A stretch of DNA of 11,355 nucleotides, taken from assembly GCA_023379465.1 (NCBI GenBank), contig JAMCTM010000030.1, positions 1 to 11,355 of the forward strand, given 5' to 3'. How positions within the stretch are numbered: position 1 is the first letter of the stretch; every line of letters starts with the position of its first letter. The position numbers and the translations under genes were made by a program. This DNA comes from Patescibacteria group bacterium. Lineage in GTDB: Bacteria > Patescibacteria > Microgenomatia > Levybacterales > UBA12049. Under the pieces are notes generated by a model. The model was not told the DNA's origin. It did no database searches and saw nothing but the letters and a program-made list of their open reading frames with translations. Positions 1 to 5,969 of this stretch are shown one piece after another.

Positions 1-19
1 AAAGACAGTGAAGATCTAG

Positions 20-523
20 GATTTATCAAATATTGCGGGCACCAATTACAGCAACGCCCAGAACTGGTTTCCGAATTTAAAAATCGAGAACCAAAAAGCG
101 GTAGAAAACATACCTTCATTTACCCTTTCAGTTCCGAAACTAAATATTAAAGACGCGGTTGTTTCAACCAGGGATTACGACCTTGATAAGCACTTGGTTG
201 ACTACGGCGGAACCGCTATTCCGCCAAATGCAGGCAACGCTGTTATCTTTGGACATTCCACTTTGCCTCAGCTATTTAATCCCAAAAATTACAGGGCCAT
301 ATTCGCTACTGCCTATAAACTAAATATTGGAGATAAGATATTTGTAAAAGCGGCAGGCATTACCTACAAATACGTAATAGACAATATAACAGTTGTAAAT
401 CCAACAGACACCTCTATCTTTAATCAAAACGTTAACGGGAGTTTCATAACCCTTGTAACCTGCACGCCTCCAGGCACAACCTGGAAGCGGCTGGTAATTA
501 AGGCTCAACTTAAAAAAATATGA
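20..523 (+). CDS. Sortase family transpeptidase, 5' end missing or disrupted
   Basis: Sortases are membrane-anchored cysteine transpeptidases that cleave a sorting signal on secreted proteins and attach them to the envelope. The frame read from base 20 gives about 167 residues with the whole catalytic beta-barrel: an N-terminal strand (SVPKLNIKDAVV), the catalytic His in FGHS (codon 254-256), the catalytic Cys in TLVTCTPPG (codon 461-463) and the catalytic Arg in WKRLVI (codon 488-490). It resembles the class D/E-like sortases common in CPR genomes. The stop is TGA at 521-523. The conserved barrel starts well before the first possible start codon in this frame (TTG at 194), and there is no ATG, GTG or TTG between 20 and 193. 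An in-frame TAG lies at 17-19. The true start, with its signal anchor, must therefore lie left of the window, joined through a frameshift, mutation or sequence error near 14-22. Family and catalytic triad are secure; gene integrity is not. Confidence 0.85.
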   Translation, partial: DLSNIAGTNYSNAQNWFPNLKIENQKAVENIPSFTLSVPKLNIKDAVVSTRDYDLDKHLVDYGGTAIPPNAGNAVIFGHSTLPQLFNPKNYRAIFATAYKLNIGDKIFVKAAGITYKYVIDNITVVNPTDTSIFNQNVNGSFITLVTCTPPGTTWKRLVIKAQLKKI

Positions 524-621
524 ATATCAAAAGAACTATCTCCTCTATTTTCTTTTTGTTTCTATCTATAGTAAAATATATTGTGACCCAGGCCATTAGA
601 CAAATAAAAAATGATATTTAA

Positions 622-1581
622 ATGAAAAAGTTAATCACGGCTTTAGTATTTTGTCTCGTTATCTTCTCCGCTGTTTTCTTATGGTGGACGAATGGAAATT
701 CTGCGGTAAATACCAACGATAAAACAACCTCTATTTTCGTAATTAAAAAAGGGGAAGGAACACGGGAAATCGCCAACTCGCTTAGCAACAAAGGTATTAT
801 TAAGGATCCTGTGATATTTTTTCTGCTTATCAAAAAATTAGGACTTGGCAGCAAAATAGAAGCTGGGGACTTTAGATTATCTCCCTCTATGACGCCTGTT
901 GAGATAGCCGGAACACTAACCCATGGCACTCTTGATATATGGGTTACCATACCGGAAGGAAAGAGGGCAGAGGAGATAGCTGACATTTTAAAACAAAATA
1001 TACCAACCTATAAAAAAAGCTGGAACGCTATCCTGGAACAGAACGAAGGATACCTTTTTCCAGATACCTATCTTATCCCCAAAAGCGCCGATATTAACCT
1101 TATAGTCTCTATGATGAGGAATAATTTTGATAAAAAATACAACAGTATAAAATACCTTAAGACCACTAACCTTTCGGAAAGACAAACGGTAATTTTAGCA
1201 TCAATCATAGAAAGGGAGGCCAAGTTTGCCAAAGACAAACCCCTTGTCGCCTCTGTTCTAATGAATAGACTAAAAAATTCAATGGCGCTTGATGTTGACG
1301 CTACAATCCAATACGCCCTAGGCTATCAGGAAAACGGAAAAACATGGTGGAAACAAAATCTTACCAAAGAAGATCTTGCTATTAATTCTTTATATAACTC
1401 CTACACCAATATCGGTCTTCCGCCGACACCAATATCAAATCCCGGCATTTACTCGCTTAAGGCAGCCCTCGATCCTGCCAAAACGGATTATCTCTACTAT
1501 ATCTCGGACAAAAAAGGAAATCTCCATTTTGAAAAAACGCTTAAAAAGCACAACGAAGATATTGTAAAATATGGAATTTAA
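622..1581 (+). CDS. mltG: Endolytic murein transglycosylase MltG (YceG-like)
   Basis: MltG is an inner-membrane lytic transglycosylase that cuts nascent glycan strands and so terminates peptidoglycan polymerisation. The 319-residue product has an N-terminal membrane anchor (residues 4-22), a LysM-like region (about 38-105) and the YceG catalytic domain (about 110-315). Family motifs visible are YLFPDTY (144-150), ASIIEREA (193-200, whose first Glu, E197, aligns with the catalytic Glu of E. coli MltG), VLMNRL (212-217), D-AT-QY (226-231), YNSYTNIGLPPTPISNPG (258-275), and AALDPAKTDYLYY with a terminal FEKTLKKHN. The length is normal for the family. The ATG at 622 puts the anchor at the N terminus. 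No Shine-Dalgarno is visible upstream. The 98-bp gap after the sortase contains the AT-rich run TATAGTAAAATATATT (567-582), which could hold a -10 box, but no convincing -35 goes with it. It may be co-transcribed with the sortase; both act on the cell envelope. Confidence 0.95.
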   Translation: MKKLITALVFCLVIFSAVFLWWTNGNSAVNTNDKTTSIFVIKKGEGTREIANSLSNKGIIKDPVIFFLLIKKLGLGSKIEAGDFRLSPSMTPVEIAGTLTHGTLDIWVTIPEGKRAEEIADILKQNIPTYKKSWNAILEQNEGYLFPDTYLIPKSADINLIVSMMRNNFDKKYNSIKYLKTTNLSERQTVILASIIEREAKFAKDKPLVASVLMNRLKNSMALDVDATIQYALGYQENGKTWWKQNLTKEDLAINSLYNSYTNIGLPPTPISNPGIYSLKAALDPAKTDYLYYISDKKGNLHFEKTLKKHNEDIVKYGI

Positions 1582-1605
1582 TTCCCCAATGCCCGTTTTT
1601 TCCAA

Positions 1606-1707
1606 TCAGAGATAAACATGAAGTTTCTTCTGAAGCTCCATGAACTCGTAGAGTCTGCCTGATAGAAAAATATATTTCCTCTCCTGGTATAATTCTGGTT
1701 TTACCAT
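1606..1707 (-). CDS. Possible 33-aa peptide (doubtful)
   Basis: The minus strand carries an ATG-to-TGA frame of 33 codons, read as MVKPELYQERKYIF followed by LSGRLYEFMELQKKLHVYL. It is basic, has an amphipathic-looking second half, and uses ordinary codons, in an otherwise AT-rich gap where chance frames usually look poorer. Against it, the GAAGG purine run touches the ATG and is too close to act as a ribosome-binding site, and I recognise no family. It could be a small protein, a gene remnant or chance. Confidence 0.15.
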   Translation of the reverse strand: MVKPELYQERKYIFLSGRLYEFMELQKKLHVYL

Positions 1708-1775
1708 CCTTCGGCTTAAAATATTTTTCTTTATTTTTTTAAGGCAAGCTGTCATAAAAATAGAATTAATTGCGT

Positions 1776-1791
1776 ATTAGTTTAAACTAAT
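1776..1791. repeat. Perfect 16-bp palindrome, possible operator
   Basis: ATTAGTTTAAACTAAT is an exact inverted repeat (8-bp arms, no spacer). It lies about 100 bp upstream of the predicted start of the Crp-like gene and about 65 bp upstream of its -35 box. Its size and symmetry fit a dimeric regulator site. It is not the canonical Crp (TGTGA-N6-TCACA) or Fnr (TTGAT-N4-ATCAA) sequence. An operator role, for example autoregulation, is inference. Confidence 0.35.
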
Positions 1792-1856
1792 TATCCTCTT
1801 TTGTCAGTAATAATAATTGCCGAAAAAGTGCAATAAAAATTACAAAATATAGTTTA

Positions 1857-1886
1857 TTGATTAACCCTGCTTTTTTCCTGTATAAT
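1857..1886 (+). promoter_or_regulatory. Sigma70-type promoter of the Crp-like gene, near-leaderless
   Basis: TTGATT (1857-1862), an 18-bp spacer and a consensus TATAAT (1881-1886) form a good sigma70-type promoter. The -10 ends 10 nt before the ATG at 1897, so transcription should start at about 1892-1894, leaving a leader of only 3-5 nt and no room for a ribosome-binding site. Confidence 0.65.
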
Positions 1887-1896
1887 CCTTTAGAGA

Positions 1897-2544
1897 ATGG
1901 GTTTTGACCCCTTGTTCGCCAAAAGTCGCTCAATTATCTACCAAAGACACGAGGTAATCCTTCGTCCCGAGGATATCCCCGGCGGGGTTTATTATTTAAA
2001 AAAGGGTTTTATAGAACTTTACGCCCTTTCCGAAGCCGGAGAAAAGCTAACCTTGATCATTTTTAAACCCGGTGATGTTTTTCCGCTTGCCTGGGCAGTA
2101 GGAGATATCCCAAATAGATATTATCTTTCCGCTATGACAGGCATTGAGCTTAAGAGATGTTCCAAAAATGATTTTTTGGCATTTATCAAAAATGAGCCGG
2201 CCGTGCTTTACGAGCTACTAAACCACGTTTCAGTCAGACTGCATGGACTTTTAGAAAGAACAGAGTACTTGGTTTTTGGTTCATCATACGATAAGGTTGC
2301 CTCTATTCTTCTTATCTGCGCCATGCGTTTTGGCAAAAAAGAAAACGGCAATATCATTATCCAGGTTCCTCTTACCCACAAAGACGTGGCAGAGCTGGTG
2401 GGATTAACGCGGGAAACAACCAGCCTCAAGATAAAAAAGTTGGAAAAGGAGGGTTTGATCGCCCGCCGGGGGAAATTTATCATCGTTAAGAATATGAAAA
2501 AACTTAAAAAGGCTACCTCTCTTGAGGATGTCAATATTTTCTGA
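1897..2544 (+). CDS. Crp/Fnr-family transcriptional regulator
   Basis: The 215-residue product has an N-terminal cyclic-nucleotide-binding-like beta-roll (about 12-100; the run GGVYYLKKGFIELYALSEAG is typical of its start), a long dimerisation helix (about 102-127) and a C-terminal Crp-type winged helix (about 157-202) with LTHKDVAELVGLTRETTSLK as the DNA-binding helix-turn-helix. It probably binds DNA as a dimer. The effector is unknown: the phosphate-binding cassette of true cAMP receptors (GE..L plus an R-S/T-A motif) is not seen in the matching region (59-80), and only two cysteines are present (C88, C141), too few for an Fnr-type iron-sulfur cluster. The ATG at 1897 gives the expected family N terminus and sits only 10 nt from a consensus -10 box. 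The gene stands alone, points towards the convergent minus-strand operon, and has its own upstream palindrome, which hints at self-control. Confidence 0.9.
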   Translation: MGFDPLFAKSRSIIYQRHEVILRPEDIPGGVYYLKKGFIELYALSEAGEKLTLIIFKPGDVFPLAWAVGDIPNRYYLSAMTGIELKRCSKNDFLAFIKNEPAVLYELLNHVSVRLHGLLERTEYLVFGSSYDKVASILLICAMRFGKKENGNIIIQVPLTHKDVAELVGLTRETTSLKIKKLEKEGLIARRGKFIIVKNMKKLKKATSLEDVNIF

Positions 2545-2569
2545 GGCTAAACCTTAAAACTACAAACGA

Positions 2570-2863
2570 TCAAGGGGCCTTCCTTCTAAAAAAACGTCTC
2601 GTATTGTTTTTAAGGGCATGGCTTTCTGTTTGAGGTTCTTCAGTTTTTGCTTCGGGCTCTTCTTCTTTTTGGTAATTCTCTTCCTCGCTTAGATTATCTA
2701 TCATATCTCCCAATTGCGAAACCCCTTCAAGTCCTTCTTGGGTAAGAACCTCAAGAAGTTTTTTGCCCTTTTTTGTTCCCACCAAAAAAACAACCCCCGC
2801 TCCAAGTAAGGCACCCCATAGGAAACCGTTAAAGAATGTATTGCCCTTTTGATTATTGTCCAT
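2570..2863 (-). CDS. YtxH-like small membrane protein
   Basis: A 97-residue protein with one N-terminal membrane segment (about 12-29, GFLWGALLGAGVVFLVGTKKG). A Gly-rich helix followed at once by TKKGKKL is the YtxH-domain (gas-vesicle-like) signature. A Glu-rich, probably disordered stretch (60-80) and a basic tail (RRFFRRKAP) follow. The biochemical function is unknown; in Bacillus ytxG-ytxH is a general-stress operon. Its ATG lies inside the upstream DUF948-like gene (11-nt overlap), so translation is probably coupled. The sequence before the ATG is purine-rich (GAGAGACGAAG) but not a classic Shine-Dalgarno. It ends 25 bp from the convergent Crp-like gene. Confidence 0.75.
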   Translation of the reverse strand: MDNNQKGNTFFNGFLWGALLGAGVVFLVGTKKGKKLLEVLTQEGLEGVSQLGDMIDNLSEEENYQKEEEPEAKTEEPQTESHALKNNTRRFFRRKAP

Positions 2864-3125
2864 CTTCGTCTCTCTTATTCTTTTTGCTTAAGATCTTTGC
2901 CAGGGCGGATCCCACTTTAACCCCTGTTACAAGGTTGGAAAGGTTTGAGATCGGACCCGAAACGCTTTGGGTAATAGTACCCGTATCGTCCAAAACCTTA
3001 TTTGCTTTAGAAACTGTCCGGCGAAGCTCTCGAAGAATAAAAAATACCTGTACGCCTAACACCAGCAAAAGAAGGGTGAGAAGAAGTACCACAAAAAGAA
3101 GCGCTATTTGGGCAGTATTAATCAT
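2853..3125 (-). CDS. DUF948/YtxG-like single-pass membrane protein
   Basis: A 90-residue protein with one strong N-terminal transmembrane helix (about 6-31), then an amphipathic, probably helical stretch (LRELRRTVSKANKVLDDTGTIT, about 31-52, continuing to about 70) and a basic C terminus (KILSKKNKR). This arrangement matches DUF948/YtxG-type proteins, and the overlap with a YtxH-like gene supports the call because ytxG and ytxH are also adjacent in Bacillus. The function is unknown. The gene has its own promoter-like sequence, with a perfect TTGACA -35 and a -10 ending 6 nt before the ATG. There is no evident Shine-Dalgarno. Confidence 0.7.
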   Translation of the reverse strand: MINTAQIALLFVVLLLTLLLLVLGVQVFFILRELRRTVSKANKVLDDTGTITQSVSGPISNLSNLVTGVKVGSALAKILSKKNKRDEDGQ

Positions 3126-3131
3126 AACTCT

Positions 3132-3160
3132 AGCGTACCATCAAGAAATTTTCCTGTCAA
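3132..3160 (-). promoter_or_regulatory. Promoter of the DUF948/YtxH pair, leaderless geometry
   Basis: Reading the minus strand, TTGACA (3160-3155), a 17-bp spacer and TACGCT (3137-3132, fits TANNNT) are followed by exactly six bases and then the ATG (3125). A -10 ending 6 nt upstream puts the +1 on the A of the ATG. The -35 is a perfect consensus; the -10 is weak against TATAAT. Confidence 0.5.
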
Positions 3161-3172
3161 CACCCCAAGCAG

Positions 3173-3802
3173 TCAACCCTTAACCCGCAGATGATAATAG
3201 TTCTCCGTTTTTTTGCCAAAATGATTTTCCGAAACAATGTCTATTGTCTCATTGCCGGGAAAGGCTCTTATTTCCTTTTGAAATGTACCGTCTTGCCCAA
3301 CCGGAACCGGTCTGCCGTTAATAAAAAGGCTGGCATTGGGATCTGTTTTGCCTTTAACAATAATTGATTTACCGATAACCTGGCCTTCTTTAGGAGAATA
3401 AACATCAAGGTAGGGCCCGATAACAAATGCCCTATATTGAAAAAGGACATAGCCTATTACAGCCAATACAAAAACAAAGACCACGGAGGATGAACTGATT
3501 CTAAAACTATTGGTTGTTATTTCATTTTTTCCGGAAACCCCCTCCGGCATAACCTCAAGAGATTCTTTTTCGTTAAACTCCCTCTTAAAAATTGCCAGAA
3601 TATCTTTATATGGCAGGCCGAGAAACTGGGCGTAATTCTTTAGAAAGCCTTTTATATATGCGCTCGAAGGCAATTTTTTATAATTTCCCTCCTCAATCGC
3701 TAAAAGAAACGAAGGTTTAATCTTTGTGGCCTGGGAAATTTCATCAAGATTAAGCCCTCTTTTTATACGTTCATTGCGCAGTCTTTGCCCTACCTTTATC
3801 AT
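3173..3802 (-). CDS. RodZ-like protein: HTH, transmembrane helix, Ig-like domain
   Basis: A 209-residue protein with an N-terminal HTH_25/Xre-type helix-turn-helix (about 4-66: GQRLRNERIKRGLNLDEISQ, then the family motif YIKGFLKNYAQFLGLP at 49-64), a charged linker, one membrane helix (about 104-122) and an outside C-terminal beta domain (about 132-207). The beta domain contains SPKEGQVIGKSIIVKGKTDP and NGRPVPVGQDGTFQ, typical of a bacterial Ig-like/glucodextranase-B fold. RodZ links the MreB cytoskeleton to the envelope through its HTH; here the usual C-terminal DUF4115 is replaced by the Ig-like module, as I recall for other CPR proteins. It starts 9 nt after ftsK. TAAAAT, overlapping the ftsK TAA stop, ends six bases before this ATG and could be a -10, but no good -35 is seen. 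Which partner it binds (MreB or another) cannot be read from this window. Confidence 0.8.
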   Translation of the reverse strand: MIKVGQRLRNERIKRGLNLDEISQATKIKPSFLLAIEEGNYKKLPSSAYIKGFLKNYAQFLGLPYKDILAIFKREFNEKESLEVMPEGVSGKNEITTNSFRISSSSVVFVFVLAVIGYVLFQYRAFVIGPYLDVYSPKEGQVIGKSIIVKGKTDPNASLFINGRPVPVGQDGTFQKEIRAFPGNETIDIVSENHFGKKTENYYHLRVKG

Positions 3803-3811
3803 AAATCTATT

Positions 3812-5935
3812 TTAATTTATCTCCTGAGGATTTTGCAGAAACTGCTCGGGGTTTTTTATCATTACATCCCTAGGCTTTGCGCCTTCTCCCGGCCCGACTA
3901 TACCAGCATCCTCAAGCTGGTCTAGAATCCGGGCAGCCCTTGCGTACCCAATCGAAAGCCTTCTTTGCAAAAGAGACGACGATGCCCTGTCGTGCTGGCA
4001 AACTATCCTGACCGCTTCTTCAAAAAGCGGATCCTTTCCGTCCGAGCCAGTTATCATATTACCCTTTTTAAGAGATACCTGCTGTCTCACAACCTCTTCC
4101 GTGTACTCAACATGAGGCGCCTTTGTTCTTAGGTAATCTGCGATTCTTTTTACCTCTTTATCGGAAACAAATGTTCCCTGTATTCTGGTCGGTTTAGCCT
4201 GGTCAGGCGGAATATAGAGCATGTCTCCCCGCCCTAAAAGCTTTTCCGCTCCCGGCATATCAATGATAACCCTGGAGTCAATCATGGAGGAAACGTTAAA
4301 AGCAATCCTGCAGGGAATGTTTGCCTTAATAAGGCCGGTAATAACGTTTACCGATGGCCTTTGTGTAGATAGCACCAGATGGATTCCTGTGGCTCTTGCC
4401 ATCTGGGCAAGCCTCGCGATCGCATCCTCAACCTCAACAGGCGCAAAGGCCATCAAATCCGCCAGTTCATCTATAACAATTACGATATAGGGAAGTGCCT
4501 GAAAACCGGAAAGCTCGTTATAGGAATCTATATTTCTAACCCCGGCCTCCGCAAAGATCTTGTAGCGCTCATCCATCTGTTTCATTGCCCATTTTAAAGA
4601 AGAAAGAATTTGATCCGTCTCAACTATCACCGGAGTCAAAAGATGGGGAATACCATTGTAGGTCGTTAACTCAACCCGTTTCGGATCAATTAAAATCAAC
4701 TTCACCTCGGAGGGGGATGCCCTGAAAAGGATGGAAGAAATAACAGAATTGATCATAACGGATTTTCCCGATCCAGTTGTACCGGCAATAAGAACATGGG
4801 GCATTTTGGCAATATCCGCCACAAAAGGATTGCCGGACACATCAAGCCCCAGGGCAAAGGTGAGTTTTGATTTATTCTTTCGCATGGCAGTTGAAGAAAG
4901 CATGGTTTTAAGGGATACCACCTCAAGGGAGCGATTGGGAATTTCTATGCCAACCAGGTTTCGTCCCGGGATAGGGGCTTCTATGCGTATTTGTCCTGTG
5001 GGCGCTTCTGTTGCCAAAGCCAAATCATTGGCTAGAGAAGTAATCTTTGAAACCTTTGTTCCCAAAGCTATCTCTAAAGCGTATTGCGTAACAGCAGGAC
5101 CAAGATTAACCTCAACCACCCTAGCCTCTATACCAAAACTCTGAAGTGTTCTTTCTATGATGGTTGCTATACGTTTCACATCGCCCCTGTCGGCTTTTTT
5201 GCCCGGGTTATCATCCAAAAGATTTAAAGATGGGTATTCCCACATGAGCGAACCTGTCAGGGCGTTACTCACCAATTTTTCCGAGAGATTAGGAGTTTCT
5301 TGATGCGGCTCTTTCCGAGAAGGCAAGGCTACGGTCTGGGCGCTTGACATATTGGCAATATCCCTGCTCCCTCCCTTTATAGCTATGGACTTGCTATTAA
5401 CAATCAATGGCTTTTTAGTTTTAAATACGGAAAAAATTCTTTTTGGGAAGAATCTATAGACATTATCCTTAGCAAGGATAATCATTCCCAATAATTCGTC
5501 AAAAGAGGTGTCAAAAAAAACAATGACACCAACCACTATACCGCCTGCAAAAACAAATTTCGAACCAATATCGGTTAAGAAACTCGACAGAAAAAAGAAT
5601 AACTGGCTTCCCATAGAACCGCTTCTGGATATGCCTATCAGGGATATAAAAAATAAAAGAAAACCTAAGGCAACATTTGGCTGGGAGAGAAAAATTTTTA
5701 GCCTAAGAAATAAGAAAGCGAAAAACAAAAGAACAAAAGGCAAAAGAATAGAAAGAAAACCAAACTTTTTATCCAGGAAAGAGTTTAGAAATAAAAAATT
5801 ACTGCCGGAGGGCAAAAATGATAAAAACGCCAAAACGCTTGACAGTATCAATCCTATAGCAAAGATTGTGTATATTGTTTCGTTTTTGAGCCGTAATTTA
5901 AATGACTTTCGCCTATAGCTTCTTTTGCGCGCCAT
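3812..5935 (-). CDS. ftsK: FtsK/SpoIIIE DNA translocase
   Basis: FtsK is a septum-located hexameric motor that pumps double-stranded DNA during chromosome segregation and division. The 707-residue product has a hydrophobic N-terminal region with about four to five membrane helices (between 21 and 141), a short linker (about 160-235), the alpha/beta motor (about 245-605) and a C-terminal winged-helix gamma domain (about 635-697) that in the family reads KOPS/SRS sequences. Walker A is GTTGSGKS (385-392) and Walker B is VIVIDELADL (484-493). Family runs LILIDPKRVEL (413-423), PHLLTPVIVET (430-440) and STQRPSVNVITGLIKANIP (523-541) are intact. In the gamma domain, SIGYARAARILDQLEDAGIVGP is well conserved. 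The linker is short compared with E. coli FtsK, as in SpoIIIE-sized proteins. The start gives a basic N terminus before the first helix. A TATAAT lies six bases before the ATG, and rnj ends 23 nt upstream. Confidence 0.96.
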   Translation of the reverse strand: MARKRSYRRKSFKLRLKNETIYTIFAIGLILSSVLAFLSFLPSGSNFLFLNSFLDKKFGFLSILLPFVLLFFAFLFLRLKIFLSQPNVALGFLLFFISLIGISRSGSMGSQLFFFLSSFLTDIGSKFVFAGGIVVGVIVFFDTSFDELLGMIILAKDNVYRFFPKRIFSVFKTKKPLIVNSKSIAIKGGSRDIANMSSAQTVALPSRKEPHQETPNLSEKLVSNALTGSLMWEYPSLNLLDDNPGKKADRGDVKRIATIIERTLQSFGIEARVVEVNLGPAVTQYALEIALGTKVSKITSLANDLALATEAPTGQIRIEAPIPGRNLVGIEIPNRSLEVVSLKTMLSSTAMRKNKSKLTFALGLDVSGNPFVADIAKMPHVLIAGTTGSGKSVMINSVISSILFRASPSEVKLILIDPKRVELTTYNGIPHLLTPVIVETDQILSSLKWAMKQMDERYKIFAEAGVRNIDSYNELSGFQALPYIVIVIDELADLMAFAPVEVEDAIARLAQMARATGIHLVLSTQRPSVNVITGLIKANIPCRIAFNVSSMIDSRVIIDMPGAEKLLGRGDMLYIPPDQAKPTRIQGTFVSDKEVKRIADYLRTKAPHVEYTEEVVRQQVSLKKGNMITGSDGKDPLFEEAVRIVCQHDRASSSLLQRRLSIGYARAARILDQLEDAGIVGPGEGAKPRDVMIKNPEQFLQNPQEIN

Positions 5936-5941
5936 AAAATT

Positions 5942-5969
5942 ATTATATCACTGATGCTCTATACCTCAA
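5942..5969 (-). promoter_or_regulatory. Promoter of ftsK inside the rnj 3' end, leaderless geometry
   Basis: Minus-strand TTGAGG (5969-5964), a 16-bp spacer and a consensus TATAAT (5947-5942) are followed by six bases and the ftsK ATG (5935). The -35 falls in the last codons of rnj and the -10 in the 23-nt gap. The predicted +1 is the A of the ATG, so the transcript would be leaderless. Confidence 0.55.

Larger units (their letters stand above)
1582..1896. other. 315-bp intergenic region without a convincing gene
   Basis: This stretch separates mltG from the Crp-like gene. It holds a short inverted repeat spanning the mltG stop (GGAAT-TTA-ATTCC, 1573-1585) that is not followed closely by a T-run, a possible 33-codon frame on the minus strand (1606-1707), a perfect 16-bp AT-rich palindrome (1776-1791), and the promoter of the regulator at its right end (1857-1886). 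No tRNA-like or strong riboswitch-like fold is seen. The density of AT-rich regulatory-looking sequence next to a transcription factor gene suggests a control region. Confidence 0.6.

Noticed and set aside
17..19. In-frame TAG before the sortase domain read as a recoded sense codon
   Set aside because: TAG ends both pnp and rnj in this window, so a reassigned TAG is unlikely; a frameshift or sequence error is simpler.
611..625. Four-codon frame (ATG ATA TTT AAA TGA) overlapping the mltG start codon as ATGA
   Set aside because: It could couple translation, but it has no ribosome-binding site and such frames are common by chance in A/T-rich leaders.
1573..1600. GGAAT-TTA-ATTCC hairpin over the mltG stop followed by a T-run
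   Set aside because: The stem is five base pairs, the loop is three bases, and the T-run starts about ten bases later; too weak for a terminator call.
1618..1662. 14-codon plus-strand frame in the mltG-crp gap
   Set aside because: It is very short, has no ribosome-binding site, and overlaps the minus-strand frame; nothing supports it.
2545..2600. Possible bidirectional terminator between the convergent Crp-like and YtxH-like genes (AAGGGGCCTT near an A-run)
   Set aside because: The stem is only about four base pairs with almost no loop, so it does not meet the usual form of an intrinsic terminator.
4221..5918. Long plus-strand open frames across the ftsK region
   Set aside because: They are antisense to a well-conserved gene, have no family resemblance and reflect its codon composition.
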